In this document: one piece after another, positions 33,572-43,362 of the stretch
Layout: each line of letters opens with the position of its first letter
How positions within the stretch are numbered: the first letter of the stretch is position 1
Source: a bacterium
GTDB lineage: Bacteria > Chloroflexota > Dormibacteria > Aeolococcales > Aeolococcaceae
Assembly: GCA_021803465.1 (NCBI GenBank)
Contig: JAJZLL010000025.1
Location: 1-52,548 of the forward strand
Reading direction: 5' to 3'
DNA length: 52,548 bases
Position numbers and translations under genes: made by a program
The notes under the pieces: generated by a model
The model's database searches: none
Seen by the model: only the letters and a program-made list of their open reading frames with translations
What the model was told of the DNA's origin: nothing

Positions 33572-34847
33572 GTGGATCGCTGTCAAGATATGATCTGCCG
33601 TGAAGGACATCGGGCAGGTACTGCTGCCCCTCACCGTGTGTCGGATCTGCATGGGGATACCGGTACTCCTCACCAAAGGAGAAGGACCGGTCAAGGGCAG
33701 TGACAGCATTGCGGAGATGAATGGGAACGGGCACTTCACGGGTTGCAATCGCATCTTCCCGGGCTTTCGCATATGCCCGCACGGAGAGATTCGATTTTGG
33801 TGCCTGGGCAAGCGCGATTGTCGTTTCCGTGAGGGGAAGGTTTCCTTCAGGCATGCCGATGTGCTGCACTGCAAGATGGCATGAAACGGCTAGCTGGAGT
33901 GCAGTGGGATCCGCATTCCCTATGTCCTCCGCAGCAAGGATGATGAGGCGGCGGGTGATGAACCGCGGATCTTCGCCTCCTTCGAGCATGCGTGCAAGCC
34001 AGTAAAGTGCTGCTGTGGCATCGCTTCCGCGCACAGACTTGATGAAGGCGGAAATGAGCCAATAGTGCTGGTCTCCAGCACGGTCGCTAAGCAGATTTGG
34101 ATGGGAGAGCGCATCCCTGATGGTGTCGGCTGCGATGGGAGTCGTGGGAGGTGTTGCAGCTGCTGCGAGCTCAAGTGCTGTGAGCATGATCCGGGCATCA
34201 CCGCCAGAGCCAGTTGCAAGGAGCTGCAGCGCATCCTCACCAAGCGTGTGCTCCCGACTTCCCAGTCCACGTTCAGTGTCCGCAAGCGCACGCTCTGCAC
34301 AGTGGCGAAGCTGTTCAGGTGTCAGTGCATGGAGCGCAACGACACGGAGCCGCGAGAGGAGCGCACTGTTCACCGAGTGGCTTGGGTTTTCCGTTGTTGC
34401 GCCAATGAGGTGAATGCGACCGGACTCCACATGCGGCAGTACAACATCCTGCTGCGCGGTGTTGAACCGGTGGATCTCATCAATGAAGAGGATTGTGGGA
34501 ACACCGAGGCGGTGTCTCTCCTCTGCCCGGGCAACCACTTTCCGCACGTCCGCAACACCGGATCCTGTGGCACTGAGCTCCTCGAGGGCAGCATGCGTTG
34601 CCAGTGCAATGATCCGTGACAGCGTGGTCTTTCCTGTGCCTGGAGGTCCCCAGAGGACGAGGGATGGTATGTGGCCATTGTCTATGGCCTTCCGGAGTGG
34701 ACGGCCCACGCCGAAGATGTCATCCTGTCCAAGAACCTCATCGAATGACTGCGGCCGCATGCGGTGCGCAAGCGGTGCACCATGGGAGACCTCGGGCTGA
34801 TCTGGCGCGGCTGGCTCGTCATCGAACAGGGAACGCTGGTCAGCCAA
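33564..34847 (-). CDS. rarA: Replication-associated recombination protein RarA (MgsA)
   Basis: This AAA+ clamp-loader-like ATPase acts at stalled forks. It has LAHRMRPQSFDEVLGQDDIFG, Walker A LWGPPGTGKTTL, Walker B ILFIDEIHRFNTAQQD, GATTENPSHSVNSALLSR, and the C-terminal DDPRFITRRLIILAAEDIGNA-type region (here EDPRFITRRL) with HAHYWLISAFIKSVRGSD-like HYWLISAFIKSVRGSD. The start is uncertain. TTG at 34847 (427 residues) overlaps the end of the upstream gene and gives a typical ADQRSLFDDEP opening; an ATG at 34910 is possible. The upstream gene may drive its translation. Confidence 0.95.
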   Translation of the reverse strand: MADQRSLFDDEPAAPDQPEVSHGAPLAHRMRPQSFDEVLGQDDIFGVGRPLRKAIDNGHIPSLVLWGPPGTGKTTLSRIIALATHAALEELSATGSGVADVRKVVARAEERHRLGVPTILFIDEIHRFNTAQQDVVLPHVESGRIHLIGATTENPSHSVNSALLSRLRVVALHALTPEQLRHCAERALADTERGLGSREHTLGEDALQLLATGSGGDARIMLTALELAAAATPPTTPIAADTIRDALSHPNLLSDRAGDQHYWLISAFIKSVRGSDATAALYWLARMLEGGEDPRFITRRLIILAAEDIGNADPTALQLAVSCHLAVQHIGMPEGNLPLTETTIALAQAPKSNLSVRAYAKAREDAIATREVPVPIHLRNAVTALDRSFSFGEEYRYPHADPTHGEGQQYLPDVLHGRSYLDSDPPS

Positions 34848-35544
34848 GATGCGCAGGCACCCACTGAACGGTCTGGGAAGTGGTCCAGAGATCGAAACGG
34901 GGAATGACATACTGCATGAGGAGTGCAGCAACTGTTCTCGCGTTGCCCGTGAGGTCAGCATGGATCACTCCACGGGTACGATTCTTTGGGGCATCGCACG
35001 TCACTGATGCCTCAATCCCGCGGCGGGTACACTCCTCGCGAAGTTTCTCTGCTGCAATGGTTGGAGGATCCGTTGGCCCGTATTCATAGCTCAGGAAGCG
35101 GTGATCATGGTCGAAGGTGACTGTGATGTCTGCATTCGCGCGGAAGGCATTTCGGAGGGCAGTGAGGCCATCATGGGTGAGAAGTCCTGAGGATTCCAGT
35201 GGGTGGACGTGCTGCTCCATCAGTGGGGAAAGGTCTGAACGGGCTCCTCCCTTCACAGCTGCCACTCGGCCAATCGAGCGGGCTGAGGCTGAAGTGACGA
35301 CCTTGTTGACAAGCGCATCCGGTCCAGCAAGACTGTATGTCGCATGCGCAGAGCGGTCTGCTCCCTGCACGCGGAACACTGTCACGAAGTTCGCATCGGC
35401 AGCACGGAGGAGGCGAGTTTCGAACCTTCTCATGAGAAAGCGCTTGGGACGGGCAATGCCAGTCACTGCCAAGGAAGCAGTCGGTGCGTCCAAAGCGGCA
35501 GATGAACGGGTGGCAGGGGACTGCTGGCGGTCATGGTGTTCCAC
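34840..35544 (-). CDS. Unknown protein coupled to rarA
   Basis: The 234-residue protein has no recognised family. The GTG start has GGAGAGG about 6 nt upstream; the frame is open six codons further. The N-terminal 40 residues are basic and disordered-looking. The body has strand/helix alternation, with DADITVTFDHDHRFLSYEY-like acidic/His segments (ITVTFDHDHRFLSYEYGP). There is no signal peptide. Its stop overlaps the TTG start region of rarA by 8 nt, suggesting coupling. On the minus strand TACACT lies upstream in the gap to marP as a possible -10. Confidence 0.7.
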   Translation of the reverse strand: MEHHDRQQSPATRSSAALDAPTASLAVTGIARPKRFLMRRFETRLLRAADANFVTVFRVQGADRSAHATYSLAGPDALVNKVVTSASARSIGRVAAVKGGARSDLSPLMEQHVHPLESSGLLTHDGLTALRNAFRANADITVTFDHDHRFLSYEYGPTDPPTIAAEKLREECTRRGIEASVTCDAPKNRTRGVIHADLTGNARTVAALLMQYVIPRFDLWTTSQTVQWVPAHLG

Positions 35545-35627
35545 GTGATCCTCTCCTCTCACAAGTGCACCGTCACACTGTCATTGTCCATAGTGTACAC
35601 GAGAAGCGTTTGACGCGGTTGCGGTGT

Positions 35628-36806
35628 TCAGCCAAGACAGGCCTGCGTTGATGCGGGAACAGTGCTGTGATCTCCAGTCGCAATGTCACGGGAAATTGTC
35701 GACGGTGCGAGCGCATATCCCTCATTCTTGTTGATGGAGCTTGTCGCGAAGACCATGCCAATCACAGTGCCGTGGAGATCGACAATGGGCCCTCCAGAGT
35801 TGCCGGGAATGACAACTGCCTCGAGGAACTCAATCTTGCGTGTGACATAGGCTGTCCTGTAGAGATTGAATCCCTGCGCCTCCTGGACAAAGCGAACTGC
35901 TGCAGGGACAGTCTGTTCCTGGTTGCCACCCGGATACCCGATGACTGCTCCCTGGGTGCCGCGCTCTGGATTCACTGTGCTGAATGGGAGGGGTGATCCC
36001 GCATCATGGGGCACGTAGAGGACAGCCACATCGTTGTTGGGATCGTAGAGCACAACGGTCGCATTGTACATCCCACCTTCTGGCGGGAGAATGACGACAC
36101 GGGTGCTTCCTGCCACGACATGGGCATTCGTCACAAAGTAGTGGGGAGCAGCAGGCCAGGCGGAGCCTGCCTCAATGCCTGAGCACCCTGACGCATAGAC
36201 TTTGACTGTTGCGGCAGTCGCATTCTGCACACCGGGTGTGCTGATTGATGGGGGAAGGGGAACGTGGCTTCCTGCATCGGGGATGAGGGCAGCGAATGGT
36301 GATGGAAGCCTGCTGGGATTGAGGAGCGCCTCGAACTCCAGAAGAAACTGTGGCGGAGTAGGTGCAATCCGGGAAAGCGCACGCTCTATGGCAGAGCTGT
36401 TGATCTGTCTGTTGAGGAAGCTCCATTGGCTCTGGGCGAACATGAGACCAAACAGCCAGGCAATGAACAGTGCAGTTGCCATTCCAAGGACTGCGCCAGA
36501 TGCGGAGTCGAATCCCGCAAGTCTCGACTGCACAGTGCGCGCACGGAGTCGCTCCCCAAGAGCTGTTCCAATGCCCTGGATGAGAAAGGTGATGAAGAGG
36601 AAGATGAACACGGAGACTGCAGGAGCGAGGACGCTTCTGCCACCACTTGTGATGAGTCTTGTCAGGGGAGGTGCAATGGCAGAGGCGAGGAGGATGCCAA
36701 GGATGAGAGAGACGAGGGATGCTGCAACCCAGAGGACACCGCGCCGGTATCCCGCAATGGCTGCGATGATGCCGACAACGATGATGATGGGATCAAGGTA
36801 GCTCAT
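35628..36806 (-). CDS. marP: MarP-like membrane serine protease (CvpA domain plus trypsin-like protease)
   Basis: The 392-residue protein has four N-terminal transmembrane helices of the CvpA type, then an extracytoplasmic chymotrypsin-like protease. The triad is His229 in VTNAHVVAG, Asp259 in DPNNDVAVLY and Ser337 in IPGNSGGPIVD. Cys208 and Cys390 match the regulatory disulfide pair known in mycobacterial MarP, which protects against acid and oxidative stress by processing cell-wall hydrolases. The length is almost the same as mycobacterial MarP. An ATG was chosen over a GTG three codons earlier. The gene is strong evidence for an actinobacterial host. Confidence 0.92.
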   Translation of the reverse strand: MSYLDPIIIVVGIIAAIAGYRRGVLWVAASLVSLILGILLASAIAPPLTRLITSGGRSVLAPAVSVFIFLFITFLIQGIGTALGERLRARTVQSRLAGFDSASGAVLGMATALFIAWLFGLMFAQSQWSFLNRQINSSAIERALSRIAPTPPQFLLEFEALLNPSRLPSPFAALIPDAGSHVPLPPSISTPGVQNATAATVKVYASGCSGIEAGSAWPAAPHYFVTNAHVVAGSTRVVILPPEGGMYNATVVLYDPNNDVAVLYVPHDAGSPLPFSTVNPERGTQGAVIGYPGGNQEQTVPAAVRFVQEAQGFNLYRTAYVTRKIEFLEAVVIPGNSGGPIVDLHGTVIGMVFATSSINKNEGYALAPSTISRDIATGDHSTVPASTQACLG

Positions 36807-36872
36807 ATACTGCACATCGTGACAGATTGCAGCATGGGACAGATGGTCTGTAGCTGTGCCCAGGCTGCAATG

Positions 36873-37220
36873 TCACGATGTGTGCTGGGAATGGCCAAAC
36901 ACGTAGGTGAGGAGTGCCCCAAGGCTGAACATGAGAATGGGACTCACACCTGCCATGAGGTCGGGTATTGCAGCTGCCTTCCCAAAAAGCGCCATGAGGC
37001 AGCACGTCACAATGACCATGATGGTGACAATGCCAAGAACTGCAGCAATGAGAAACGTGACCTTGTTCTTCGCGGAGAGGCCATTGAAGTCTGACATCAC
37101 CTGGGAATGCTCGATGTGCTGCTCGATTTCCATGAGCCGATCTTCGAATCCGGGCTCCTTTGCAGGCTTCCGTGCGCGGGGAGTGGGAGTGACCTGGATG
37201 ATGGGGTGCTTCGCTGCCAT
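36873..37220 (-). CDS. Small membrane protein of unknown function
   Basis: The 115-residue product has a Lys/Pro/Arg-rich N-terminus (TPTPRARKPAKEP), a short amphipathic helix (EDRLMEIEQHIEHSQVM), and two C-terminal transmembrane helices (VTFLIAAVLGIVTIMVIVTC and GVSPILMFSLGALLTYVFG). The ATG is supported by AAGGAAG with a 6-nt spacer. The frame stays open 34 codons further to a GTG at 37322, which has no ribosome binding site. It lies 66 nt upstream of marP on the same strand and may be cotranscribed. Confidence 0.65.
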   Translation of the reverse strand: MAAKHPIIQVTPTPRARKPAKEPGFEDRLMEIEQHIEHSQVMSDFNGLSAKNKVTFLIAAVLGIVTIMVIVTCCLMALFGKAAAIPDLMAGVSPILMFSLGALLTYVFGHSQHTS

Positions 37221-37393
37221 GGGAGACTTCCTTGTGATGTGCCTGTCGGGGTGCGGACCCTTGAGGTCATCAATGGCTGATGTGCCTACATCGTAGGTCG
37301 GGATTCCCATGTCATCCAACACAAAGAGGTAACGATTTCTCCCCGTGCGTGACTGTCTGAAAGATGTGGCCAGGAATGCCAGAGGAGCGCTGC

Positions 37394-39622
37394 CTAGGAC
37401 AGTGCCACTTCCTGTGACAGGCGAGCAAGAGCCTCATTGAATGTGGCTGAGGGACGCATGACCTGACTGGCAAGTCCTGGACTGGGATGGTAGTAGCCTC
37501 CAAGCTCGACTGGATGTCCCTGGACAGTCACCAGTTCGTTCACGATGGTTCCCTCCTGCTCCTCGAGTGTTTTCGCAAGCTGTGAGAAAGCTGCAGCAAG
37601 AGTGGGCTCGTCTGTTTGACTGGCAAGTTCCCTTGCCCAATACATGGCAAGGTAGAAGTGGCTCCCCCGATTGTCGAGGCCACCTAGTGCTCTGCTTGGA
37701 GACCTGTTCTCATTGAGAAGCTTGCCGACTGCGCAGTCAAGGGTGGCACCAAGAACTTTTGCGCGCGTGTTGCCAGTCTTCTCAGCAAGAAAGTCGAAGC
37801 TCACTGCGAGCGCAAGGAATTCGCCAAGGCTGTCCCACCGGAGATAGTCCTCCTTGAGGAGCTGCTGCACATGCTTGGGTGCGGATCCCCCTGCTCCCGT
37901 CTCAAACAGTCCTCCTCCTGCGAGCAGGGGCACGATGCTCAGCATCTTTGCGCTTGTGCCAAGTTCAATGATGGGAAAGAGGTCAGTGAGATAGTCGCGC
38001 AGCACATTTCCTGTGACGGAAATGGTGTTTGACCCTGCCCGCAGGCGCTTGAGCGAATAGGCAATCGCTTCTGCTGGTGCCATGATGGCAATTTCGCAGC
38101 CAGCAGTATCCAGTGCTTCGAGAAATGTGCGCACCTTCCTTATGAGGATGGCATCATGCGCCCGCCCCTCATCAAGCCAGAACACGGCAGGGTCGCCTGT
38201 GGCCTGTGCGCGGTGCACTGCGAGCTGCACCCAGTCACGAATGGGAATGTCCTTCGTCTGGCACATGCGGAAGATGTCCCCTGGTGCAACCTCCTGCTCA
38301 AGGAGCACCTTTCCACTGCTGTCCACTACTCGCACTGTCCCGGCTTCCGCAATCTCGAAGGTCTTGTCGTGGCTTCCGTACTCCTCGGCTGCCTGCGCCA
38401 TGAGTCCCACATTGGGCACGGAGCCAATTGTTGCAGGATCATACGCCCCATGCGCTTTGCAGTCATCGAGGACAACCTGGTAGATTGACGCATAGCTGCT
38501 GTCTGGTATGACTGCGAGTGTATCGTGCTCCTTTCCATCCGCTCCCCACATCTTGCCCGATGTACGGATCATTGCAGGCATGGATGCATCGACTATGACA
38601 TCGCTTGGCACATGGAGGTTGGTGATCCCCCTGTCAGAATCAACCATGGCAAGAGCAGGACCGGTAGCAAGCTCCTCCGTGAAGGATGCACGTATGTCTC
38701 CTCCGTTCTGCAGTGCATCAAGTCCTCCGAGCAGTGTGCCAAGGCCATCGTTTGCTGACAGGCCAGCTTCGGCAAGGTCCGCTCCGTACCTGGCGAAGGT
38801 CTTGGGAAAGAATGCTTTCAGCACATGTCCGAAGATGATGGGATCGGACACCTTCATCATGGTTGCCTTGAGGTGCACGGAGAACAGGATTCCCTGTTCC
38901 TTCGCACGGGCAATCTGCTGTGCAAGGAAGCGGTCGAGGGCTGCAACACGGAGGACTGCAGCATCGATCACTTCCCCTTCAAGAACGGGAAGCTTCTCAC
39001 GGAGCACTGTAGATCCCGCTGCTGACTTGAGCTCCACGCGGAGCGTGTCAGGAGCTTCCATCACGATGGACTTCTCCGTTGAACGGAAATCATCCGACTC
39101 CATGTGGGCCACAGTGGTTTTGGAGTCCGCAGACCATGCTCCCATGCGGTGGGGATGGGACTTTGCATACTGCTTGACTGATGCGGAGGCCCGGCGGTCC
39201 GAGTTGCCTTGGCGGAGCACAGGATTGACTGCACTTCCCTTGATGCGGTCATACCGCCTGCGGATGTCCCGCTCGCCATCGCTCTGGGGTGCATCAGGAT
39301 AGTCTGGTACTGCATATCCCTGGGACTGAAGCTCGGCTATTGCTGCCTTGAGCTGTGGAATGGAAGCGGAGATGTTCGGTAGCTTGATGATGTTCGCATC
39401 CGGTGTTGTGACGAGCGTTCCCAGCTCCTCAAGGTCATCGGGCACACGTGACTCGGGGGAAAGCTGCTCAGGGAATGCGGCAAGGATGCGACCTGCGAGC
39501 GAAATGTCACGTGTGGTGACAGTGACACCTGCACGGGAGGCAAAGGCCTCAATGATGGGCAGAAGGGAATAGGTTGCAAGCGCAGGGGCTTCATCCGTGT
39601 GGGTGTAGATGATGGTTGACAT
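37394..39622 (-). CDS. icd: Monomeric NADP-dependent isocitrate dehydrogenase
   Basis: The 742-residue enzyme converts isocitrate to 2-oxoglutarate and yields NADPH. It is of the large monomeric type, unrelated in length to the usual 400-residue dimeric enzyme. Typical segments include [20 protein letters not shown] at the start, [42 protein letters not shown]-like [20 protein letters not shown], and [14 protein letters not shown] near the end. The frame is open 59 codons upstream, but the chosen ATG gives the family N-terminus. TATCGT lies just upstream and may be part of a leaderless promoter. Confidence 0.96.
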   Translation of the reverse strand: MSTIIYTHTDEAPALATYSLLPIIEAFASRAGVTVTTRDISLAGRILAAFPEQLSPESRVPDDLEELGTLVTTPDANIIKLPNISASIPQLKAAIAELQSQGYAVPDYPDAPQSDGERDIRRRYDRIKGSAVNPVLRQGNSDRRASASVKQYAKSHPHRMGAWSADSKTTVAHMESDDFRSTEKSIVMEAPDTLRVELKSAAGSTVLREKLPVLEGEVIDAAVLRVAALDRFLAQQIARAKEQGILFSVHLKATMMKVSDPIIFGHVLKAFFPKTFARYGADLAEAGLSANDGLGTLLGGLDALQNGGDIRASFTEELATGPALAMVDSDRGITNLHVPSDVIVDASMPAMIRTSGKMWGADGKEHDTLAVIPDSSYASIYQVVLDDCKAHGAYDPATIGSVPNVGLMAQAAEEYGSHDKTFEIAEAGTVRVVDSSGKVLLEQEVAPGDIFRMCQTKDIPIRDWVQLAVHRAQATGDPAVFWLDEGRAHDAILIRKVRTFLEALDTAGCEIAIMAPAEAIAYSLKRLRAGSNTISVTGNVLRDYLTDLFPIIELGTSAKMLSIVPLLAGGGLFETGAGGSAPKHVQQLLKEDYLRWDSLGEFLALAVSFDFLAEKTGNTRAKVLGATLDCAVGKLLNENRSPSRALGGLDNRGSHFYLAMYWARELASQTDEPTLAAAFSQLAKTLEEQEGTIVNELVTVQGHPVELGGYYHPSPGLASQVMRPSATFNEALARLSQEVALS

Positions 39623-39788
39623 CGTCACGATAGAACTGTGCTCCTCGGGGGTTGATGCGTCGCTTCTACCATACGGCAGTGGCTCTGCCACACTCAACTG
39701 GAAGGCAAGGGCACTGTGGAGGTGTGGTTCTGAGGGATCCTCTTTGGGTGCACAGTGTCTCCACGCAACGCATACGATGGGGAGTGTG

Positions 39789-40640
39789 ATGAAGGACATT
39801 CCGTCGGATCATGGGGCAGCAGGCAAGCCAGTGCTTTCGCTTCTCACTGCTGCCTATCCACCAACAGCAGAGCATCTTCTGGAGACAGCTCGAAGTGTGG
39901 GGAAGCTCCAGAAGCTCGCACAGCTGGCACATTGCTCAGTGGAGTGGATTGTCGTTGTGGATGGACCTGGTGCGATTCCTCCAATCCAGCGGTATGCGGA
40001 TGTCCGTGTGATCCAGGCTCCCATGCGTGGAGGCACATCGGCTGCCCGGAACTACGCGCTTGCGCACAGCAGCGGCGCATGGGTGATGCCTCTGGACCAC
40101 GATGATCTTGTTGATGCTGCAGGAGTGCTCAAGGCAATCCAGGACCCAGGAATGGCTTCGTACGGTTGGTTCGTCGGACAGGCCCTGAATGTCGGTGGAT
40201 CCCGGGATCCGAAGCGTGTGCGGAGTCCCGGCTCAGTCTGGGAAACCCGTCAGCTGGAGGAAACCTGGCAGTGTCCGCTCCCATTCCATCCCAACATCAT
40301 TGTTGCGCGAAGGGAGCTTGCACTCAGTGTTGGCGGATGGCCAGCGATTCCTGGTGTCCAGGATCTGGGATTTGTGATGTTCCTCAACAGGCACGCTGCA
40401 GGTACTGAAGTCGAACACTGTTTGGCCCATATCCGGCGTTGGGAGAAGCAGACCACTTCCCAGGGATACTGGCTCGAAGTAAAGCGGCTGGATTTCCATC
40501 TTCTTGGCTCCATGATCAATGCGGACAGGGTCCGCAATGGCCTTCGCACTGTGCTCGTGCCAGATCCTGTGCTGGCAAGGTCACACACCCAGTATGGTGG
40601 GCTTGCCCCGCAGACCAAGTCACTCGGCATGCTGGAGTAG
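39789..40640 (+). CDS. Family 2 glycosyltransferase
   Basis: The 283-residue protein has a GT-A fold. [49 protein letters not shown] and VMPLDHDD (the DxD nucleotide-sugar/metal site) are followed by [20 protein letters not shown]. It would transfer a sugar from a nucleotide donor; the acceptor is unknown. The ATG at 39789 has GGGGAG 4 nt upstream, and a second ATG lies four codons earlier. There is no membrane helix. It is divergent from icd and overlaps the convergent DUF347 gene by 21 nt. Confidence 0.88.
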   Translation: MKDIPSDHGAAGKPVLSLLTAAYPPTAEHLLETARSVGKLQKLAQLAHCSVEWIVVVDGPGAIPPIQRYADVRVIQAPMRGGTSAARNYALAHSSGAWVMPLDHDDLVDAAGVLKAIQDPGMASYGWFVGQALNVGGSRDPKRVRSPGSVWETRQLEETWQCPLPFHPNIIVARRELALSVGGWPAIPGVQDLGFVMFLNRHAAGTEVEHCLAHIRRWEKQTTSQGYWLEVKRLDFHLLGSMINADRVRNGLRTVLVPDPVLARSHTQYGGLAPQTKSLGMLE

Positions 40641-41453
40641 CTGCAGATCCCCTTTCGTGCGGGACATGACAACGACAAGTCCAAGCATGAGGACTGTCGT
40701 GACAAGGCTGACAGTGCCATGTCCTATGCCGATGCCCCCATTCGCCCGAGTGAAGCCGAACCAGTCCGCGAATGATGCGCCAAGGGGACGGGTGAGGATA
40801 TAGGCCCACCAGAAGAGCACCACGCGGTTGAGCCGTGAGTAGCGGTACAGCAATGCTGGCATGAGGATGAGAAGCGAGAACGCGAGCCCAGCACCAAGGA
40901 AGCCGAGGCGCAGTGTTGCTGCAGCCATGTCCCCGAGCGCTGTGCCGAGGGAGAAGGTGAGGATGACAGTGGCCCAGTAGAAGGCTTCCCTCCGTGGGGT
41001 GGTGATGGCATGGATGTCGAGAGTGCTCTCAGTGCGATGCCACATGACAAGCGTGCCCGAAACTAGGGCTGCGAAGAGAACAACTGATCCGAAATACGGA
41101 ATGCCAAGCACGACATGCATGATGCCAGCGATCATGGTGCCAAAGATGCTCACCATGTCCACAGCAAGCCAGTACTTCCACCTGCTGTAGCGCTTTGTTC
41201 GGAACTGCAGCACCATTGCAGCAAGGAATCCGCCTGTTCCAAGAGCGACTGCAAGGTACGGGGAGATGGTGTACACGAGGAAGTCTGAGGTCGCTTCCCC
41301 CATCGCTGTCGAAAGGATCTTCGTCCCCCAGAATTCCCACCGTGTGGCTGCAACCTTGCACGCGACCCTTGGATTGGGAGTGGGTGTCTCCAGCTGTGCT
41401 GGCACGACTCTGTCATTCCGAGGCGGTAAGCATGAGGATGTGCGCTGGTTCAT
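40620..41453 (-). CDS. DUF347-repeat membrane protein
   Basis: The 277-residue protein has about eight transmembrane helices and a clear internal repeat. TKILSTAMGEATSDFLVYTI is echoed by FYWATVILTFSLGTALGDMA, and each is followed by a long hydrophobic stretch. LTRPLGASFADWFGF ends the second unit. This pattern is the DUF347 (COG4705) family, whose function is not established. The ATG was chosen because the 35 residues further upstream look non-coding. It converges on the glycosyltransferase gene. Confidence 0.9.
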   Translation of the reverse strand: MNQRTSSCLPPRNDRVVPAQLETPTPNPRVACKVAATRWEFWGTKILSTAMGEATSDFLVYTISPYLAVALGTGGFLAAMVLQFRTKRYSRWKYWLAVDMVSIFGTMIAGIMHVVLGIPYFGSVVLFAALVSGTLVMWHRTESTLDIHAITTPRREAFYWATVILTFSLGTALGDMAAATLRLGFLGAGLAFSLLILMPALLYRYSRLNRVVLFWWAYILTRPLGASFADWFGFTRANGGIGIGHGTVSLVTTVLMLGLVVVMSRTKGDLQLLQHAE

Positions 41454-41580
41454 GCTTTCTTCAGGGGATGGGACCACTTGTGGTCGATCATATCGTAGAG
41501 TTCCACGTCGTGAGGAGCACCTCTGTCCGACCTCGTGCCTCGCTCGAGCACGCAACAAGACTGACGACTCTCATGTAGTG

Positions 41581-41604
41581 TAATGGAGTGCAGATAATGG
41601 AGTG
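41581..41604. repeat. Direct repeat of TAATGGAGTG
   Basis: Two exact 10-bp copies with a 4-nt spacer (period 14) lie in the divergent gap between the DUF347 gene and the membrane protein gene at 41640. GATAAT in the second copy could also be a -10. A regulator site is possible. Confidence 0.4.
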
Positions 41605-41639
41605 AGGGTTGAGACGGACCCGTACGCAAGGACTATCCG

Positions 41640-42059
41640 ATGGAGCAGCAGCAGACCCCTGGGAAGGGGACAAACCGGAAGAAGTGGCCACGGATTGTTG
41701 CTGCTGCAATCATCCTCTATCTCATCATCGTCATTGGGATCGTCGCCTTCGCAATTGGCCAGTTCCATTCCGCAGGCACCACTGCGACCATTGGACAGGA
41801 TGGATCGAAGGGAGCGTTCACCAAGACTGAGGAGGTTTTCATCTACAAGGGAACGACACTCCTCGGTTCCCAGCCCTACCGTACAGTCGTGGTCCATGCG
41901 GGCAAGCGTGCGCACATAGCACTTCCCGAGGGAAAGTACGCGTATTTCCTTGGACGTCAAATCGGCTCGCCTTCAACCACATGCACCATGGGATACGGAA
42001 TCATCGCAGTGACTTCATCAGGCACGGATGTGACCTGGTACCCTCCCTTCTGTCACTGA
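41640..42059 (+). CDS. Membrane-anchored extracytoplasmic protein of unknown function
   Basis: The 139-residue product has a basic cytoplasmic N-terminus (GKGTNRKKWPR), one transmembrane helix (IVAAAIILYLIIVIGIVAFA) and an extracytoplasmic domain with two Cys (TTCTMGYG and the penultimate residue). No family was recognised. AAGGA lies 8 nt before the ATG. A 10-bp direct repeat upstream may be regulatory. It converges on the M48 peptidase gene. Confidence 0.75.
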   Translation: MEQQQTPGKGTNRKKWPRIVAAAIILYLIIVIGIVAFAIGQFHSAGTTATIGQDGSKGAFTKTEEVFIYKGTTLLGSQPYRTVVVHAGKRAHIALPEGKYAYFLGRQIGSPSTTCTMGYGIIAVTSSGTDVTWYPPFCH

Positions 42060-42082
42060 CCGTTCTGTGACCCCTGGATGAG

Positions 42083-43174
42083 CTAGGCATCCCTGGGGAG
42101 CTTCAGGCTTTGTTGGCCCTGCAGCCGTGCAAGACGGAGCTGGAGTGGGGGATGAGTTGGCATTGTCCAGGAGGTGAGAAAGAGGAGAGCTTTCCATGGA
42201 GCCTGGTAGAGGCGGGACTTGAGGCTCACGACTGCCTGCTCCGTCTTTGCGAGGGAACCTGCGAGCGCTGTCCCGGACCCAATGATGGATGCTGCATAGG
42301 CATCAGCACGGTATTCTCTCCACTTGTTCTGTGCGCTCACTGCTGCGCTCACTGCCATTGTGACGATGTAGAACGTTGAGACAAGGGCTGGGAAGAAGAA
42401 GACGCCGTGCATGACCACAAGGACAGCGAGTTCGCCAAGCACTCCCACAACGCTTGCGATGCGTCCCCTGAAAACTGCTGAGCGCAGATCATTGAAGTGG
42501 AGATGCGCGAGTTCATGTGCAAGGAGTGCAGTGAGCTCATCGTCAGTGAGATCGTCAATGAGGGAAATGGACAGGACCAGGGTGGTGATCTTGCCGTTCC
42601 GCACCATGGCTGCTGGCCTGAAGAGATCATCCCTCAGAGCAATCACGGGTGGCGGAATCTCCATCCGTGCAGCAAGGGGAGCAATAAGGTCCGCTGTGCG
42701 CATGGATACTGCATCATCCATCACCACACCGCCAAATGTCGATGCGAAATGGAATGCTGCAAGTGCCAGCTCAATGAACACGACGAGTGACAGTGCGGAC
42801 TCCACGGGAAACTGGCCAAATCCTGTGATCGTCCAGATGCCAAGAAGGCACCACAGTCCAAAGGCTGCATACCTGAGCGCTCCCTTCCGTACAGCCTTCG
42901 ACTGCTGGGGCTCGAAGTAGACTCCATCAACTGCACGAGCACTCATTCGCCTGCGGAAGACGTTGAGACTCCGTATGAGCAGACTCACGCCAAGAATGAG
43001 CAGGAGCAGGGCAAATGGAAGCTGGTCATACCATGGCGTTGCAGGAAAGAAGGTTGCTGGAGCAAGCATGTCAAGGATGCCAAACGCAATGAACAGCAGT
43101 GCGAGAATGACTGTGGGCAGCAGTGTGCGGAGAAGCCTGCGGATGGGATCAGCATGCAGGGCAGGGGAAGGCAT
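42083..43174 (-). CDS. M48-family membrane zinc metalloprotease
   Basis: The 363-residue protein has two N-terminal and two central transmembrane segments and the catalytic motif ALLAHELAHLHFND (HExxH). The third zinc ligand is probably the Glu in NKWREYRADAYAA. The ending PTHPPLQLRLARL is typical of HtpX/Ste24-type peptidases, which degrade misfolded membrane proteins. The active site faces the cytoplasm in relatives. No close Shine-Dalgarno sequence was seen (AAGAGGT is about 14 nt upstream). It is divergent from the repeat-protein gene. Confidence 0.9.
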   Translation of the reverse strand: MPSPALHADPIRRLLRTLLPTVILALLFIAFGILDMLAPATFFPATPWYDQLPFALLLLILGVSLLIRSLNVFRRRMSARAVDGVYFEPQQSKAVRKGALRYAAFGLWCLLGIWTITGFGQFPVESALSLVVFIELALAAFHFASTFGGVVMDDAVSMRTADLIAPLAARMEIPPPVIALRDDLFRPAAMVRNGKITTLVLSISLIDDLTDDELTALLAHELAHLHFNDLRSAVFRGRIASVVGVLGELAVLVVMHGVFFFPALVSTFYIVTMAVSAAVSAQNKWREYRADAYAASIIGSGTALAGSLAKTEQAVVSLKSRLYQAPWKALLFLTSWTMPTHPPLQLRLARLQGQQSLKLPRDA

Positions 43175-43362
43175 GGAATACCGTGGATACCTCTTGTGTA
43201 TGGGACTTCCTCACGTTGTCTTCTTCACAGCATACCGGGCACTGGTGCGCAGTGCTGGAGGACGCAGTGGTGTTCCTGCCCTGTCACATGGGAGCCACAC
43301 TCGGGTGCCAAGGAGCATAATGCATCTCATATGGGCAATTCACTTACGTGCTTGCTCGACAC

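Noticed and set aside
38508..39302. Long plus-strand frame antisense to icd
   Set aside because: icd is an unambiguous family member over its full length.
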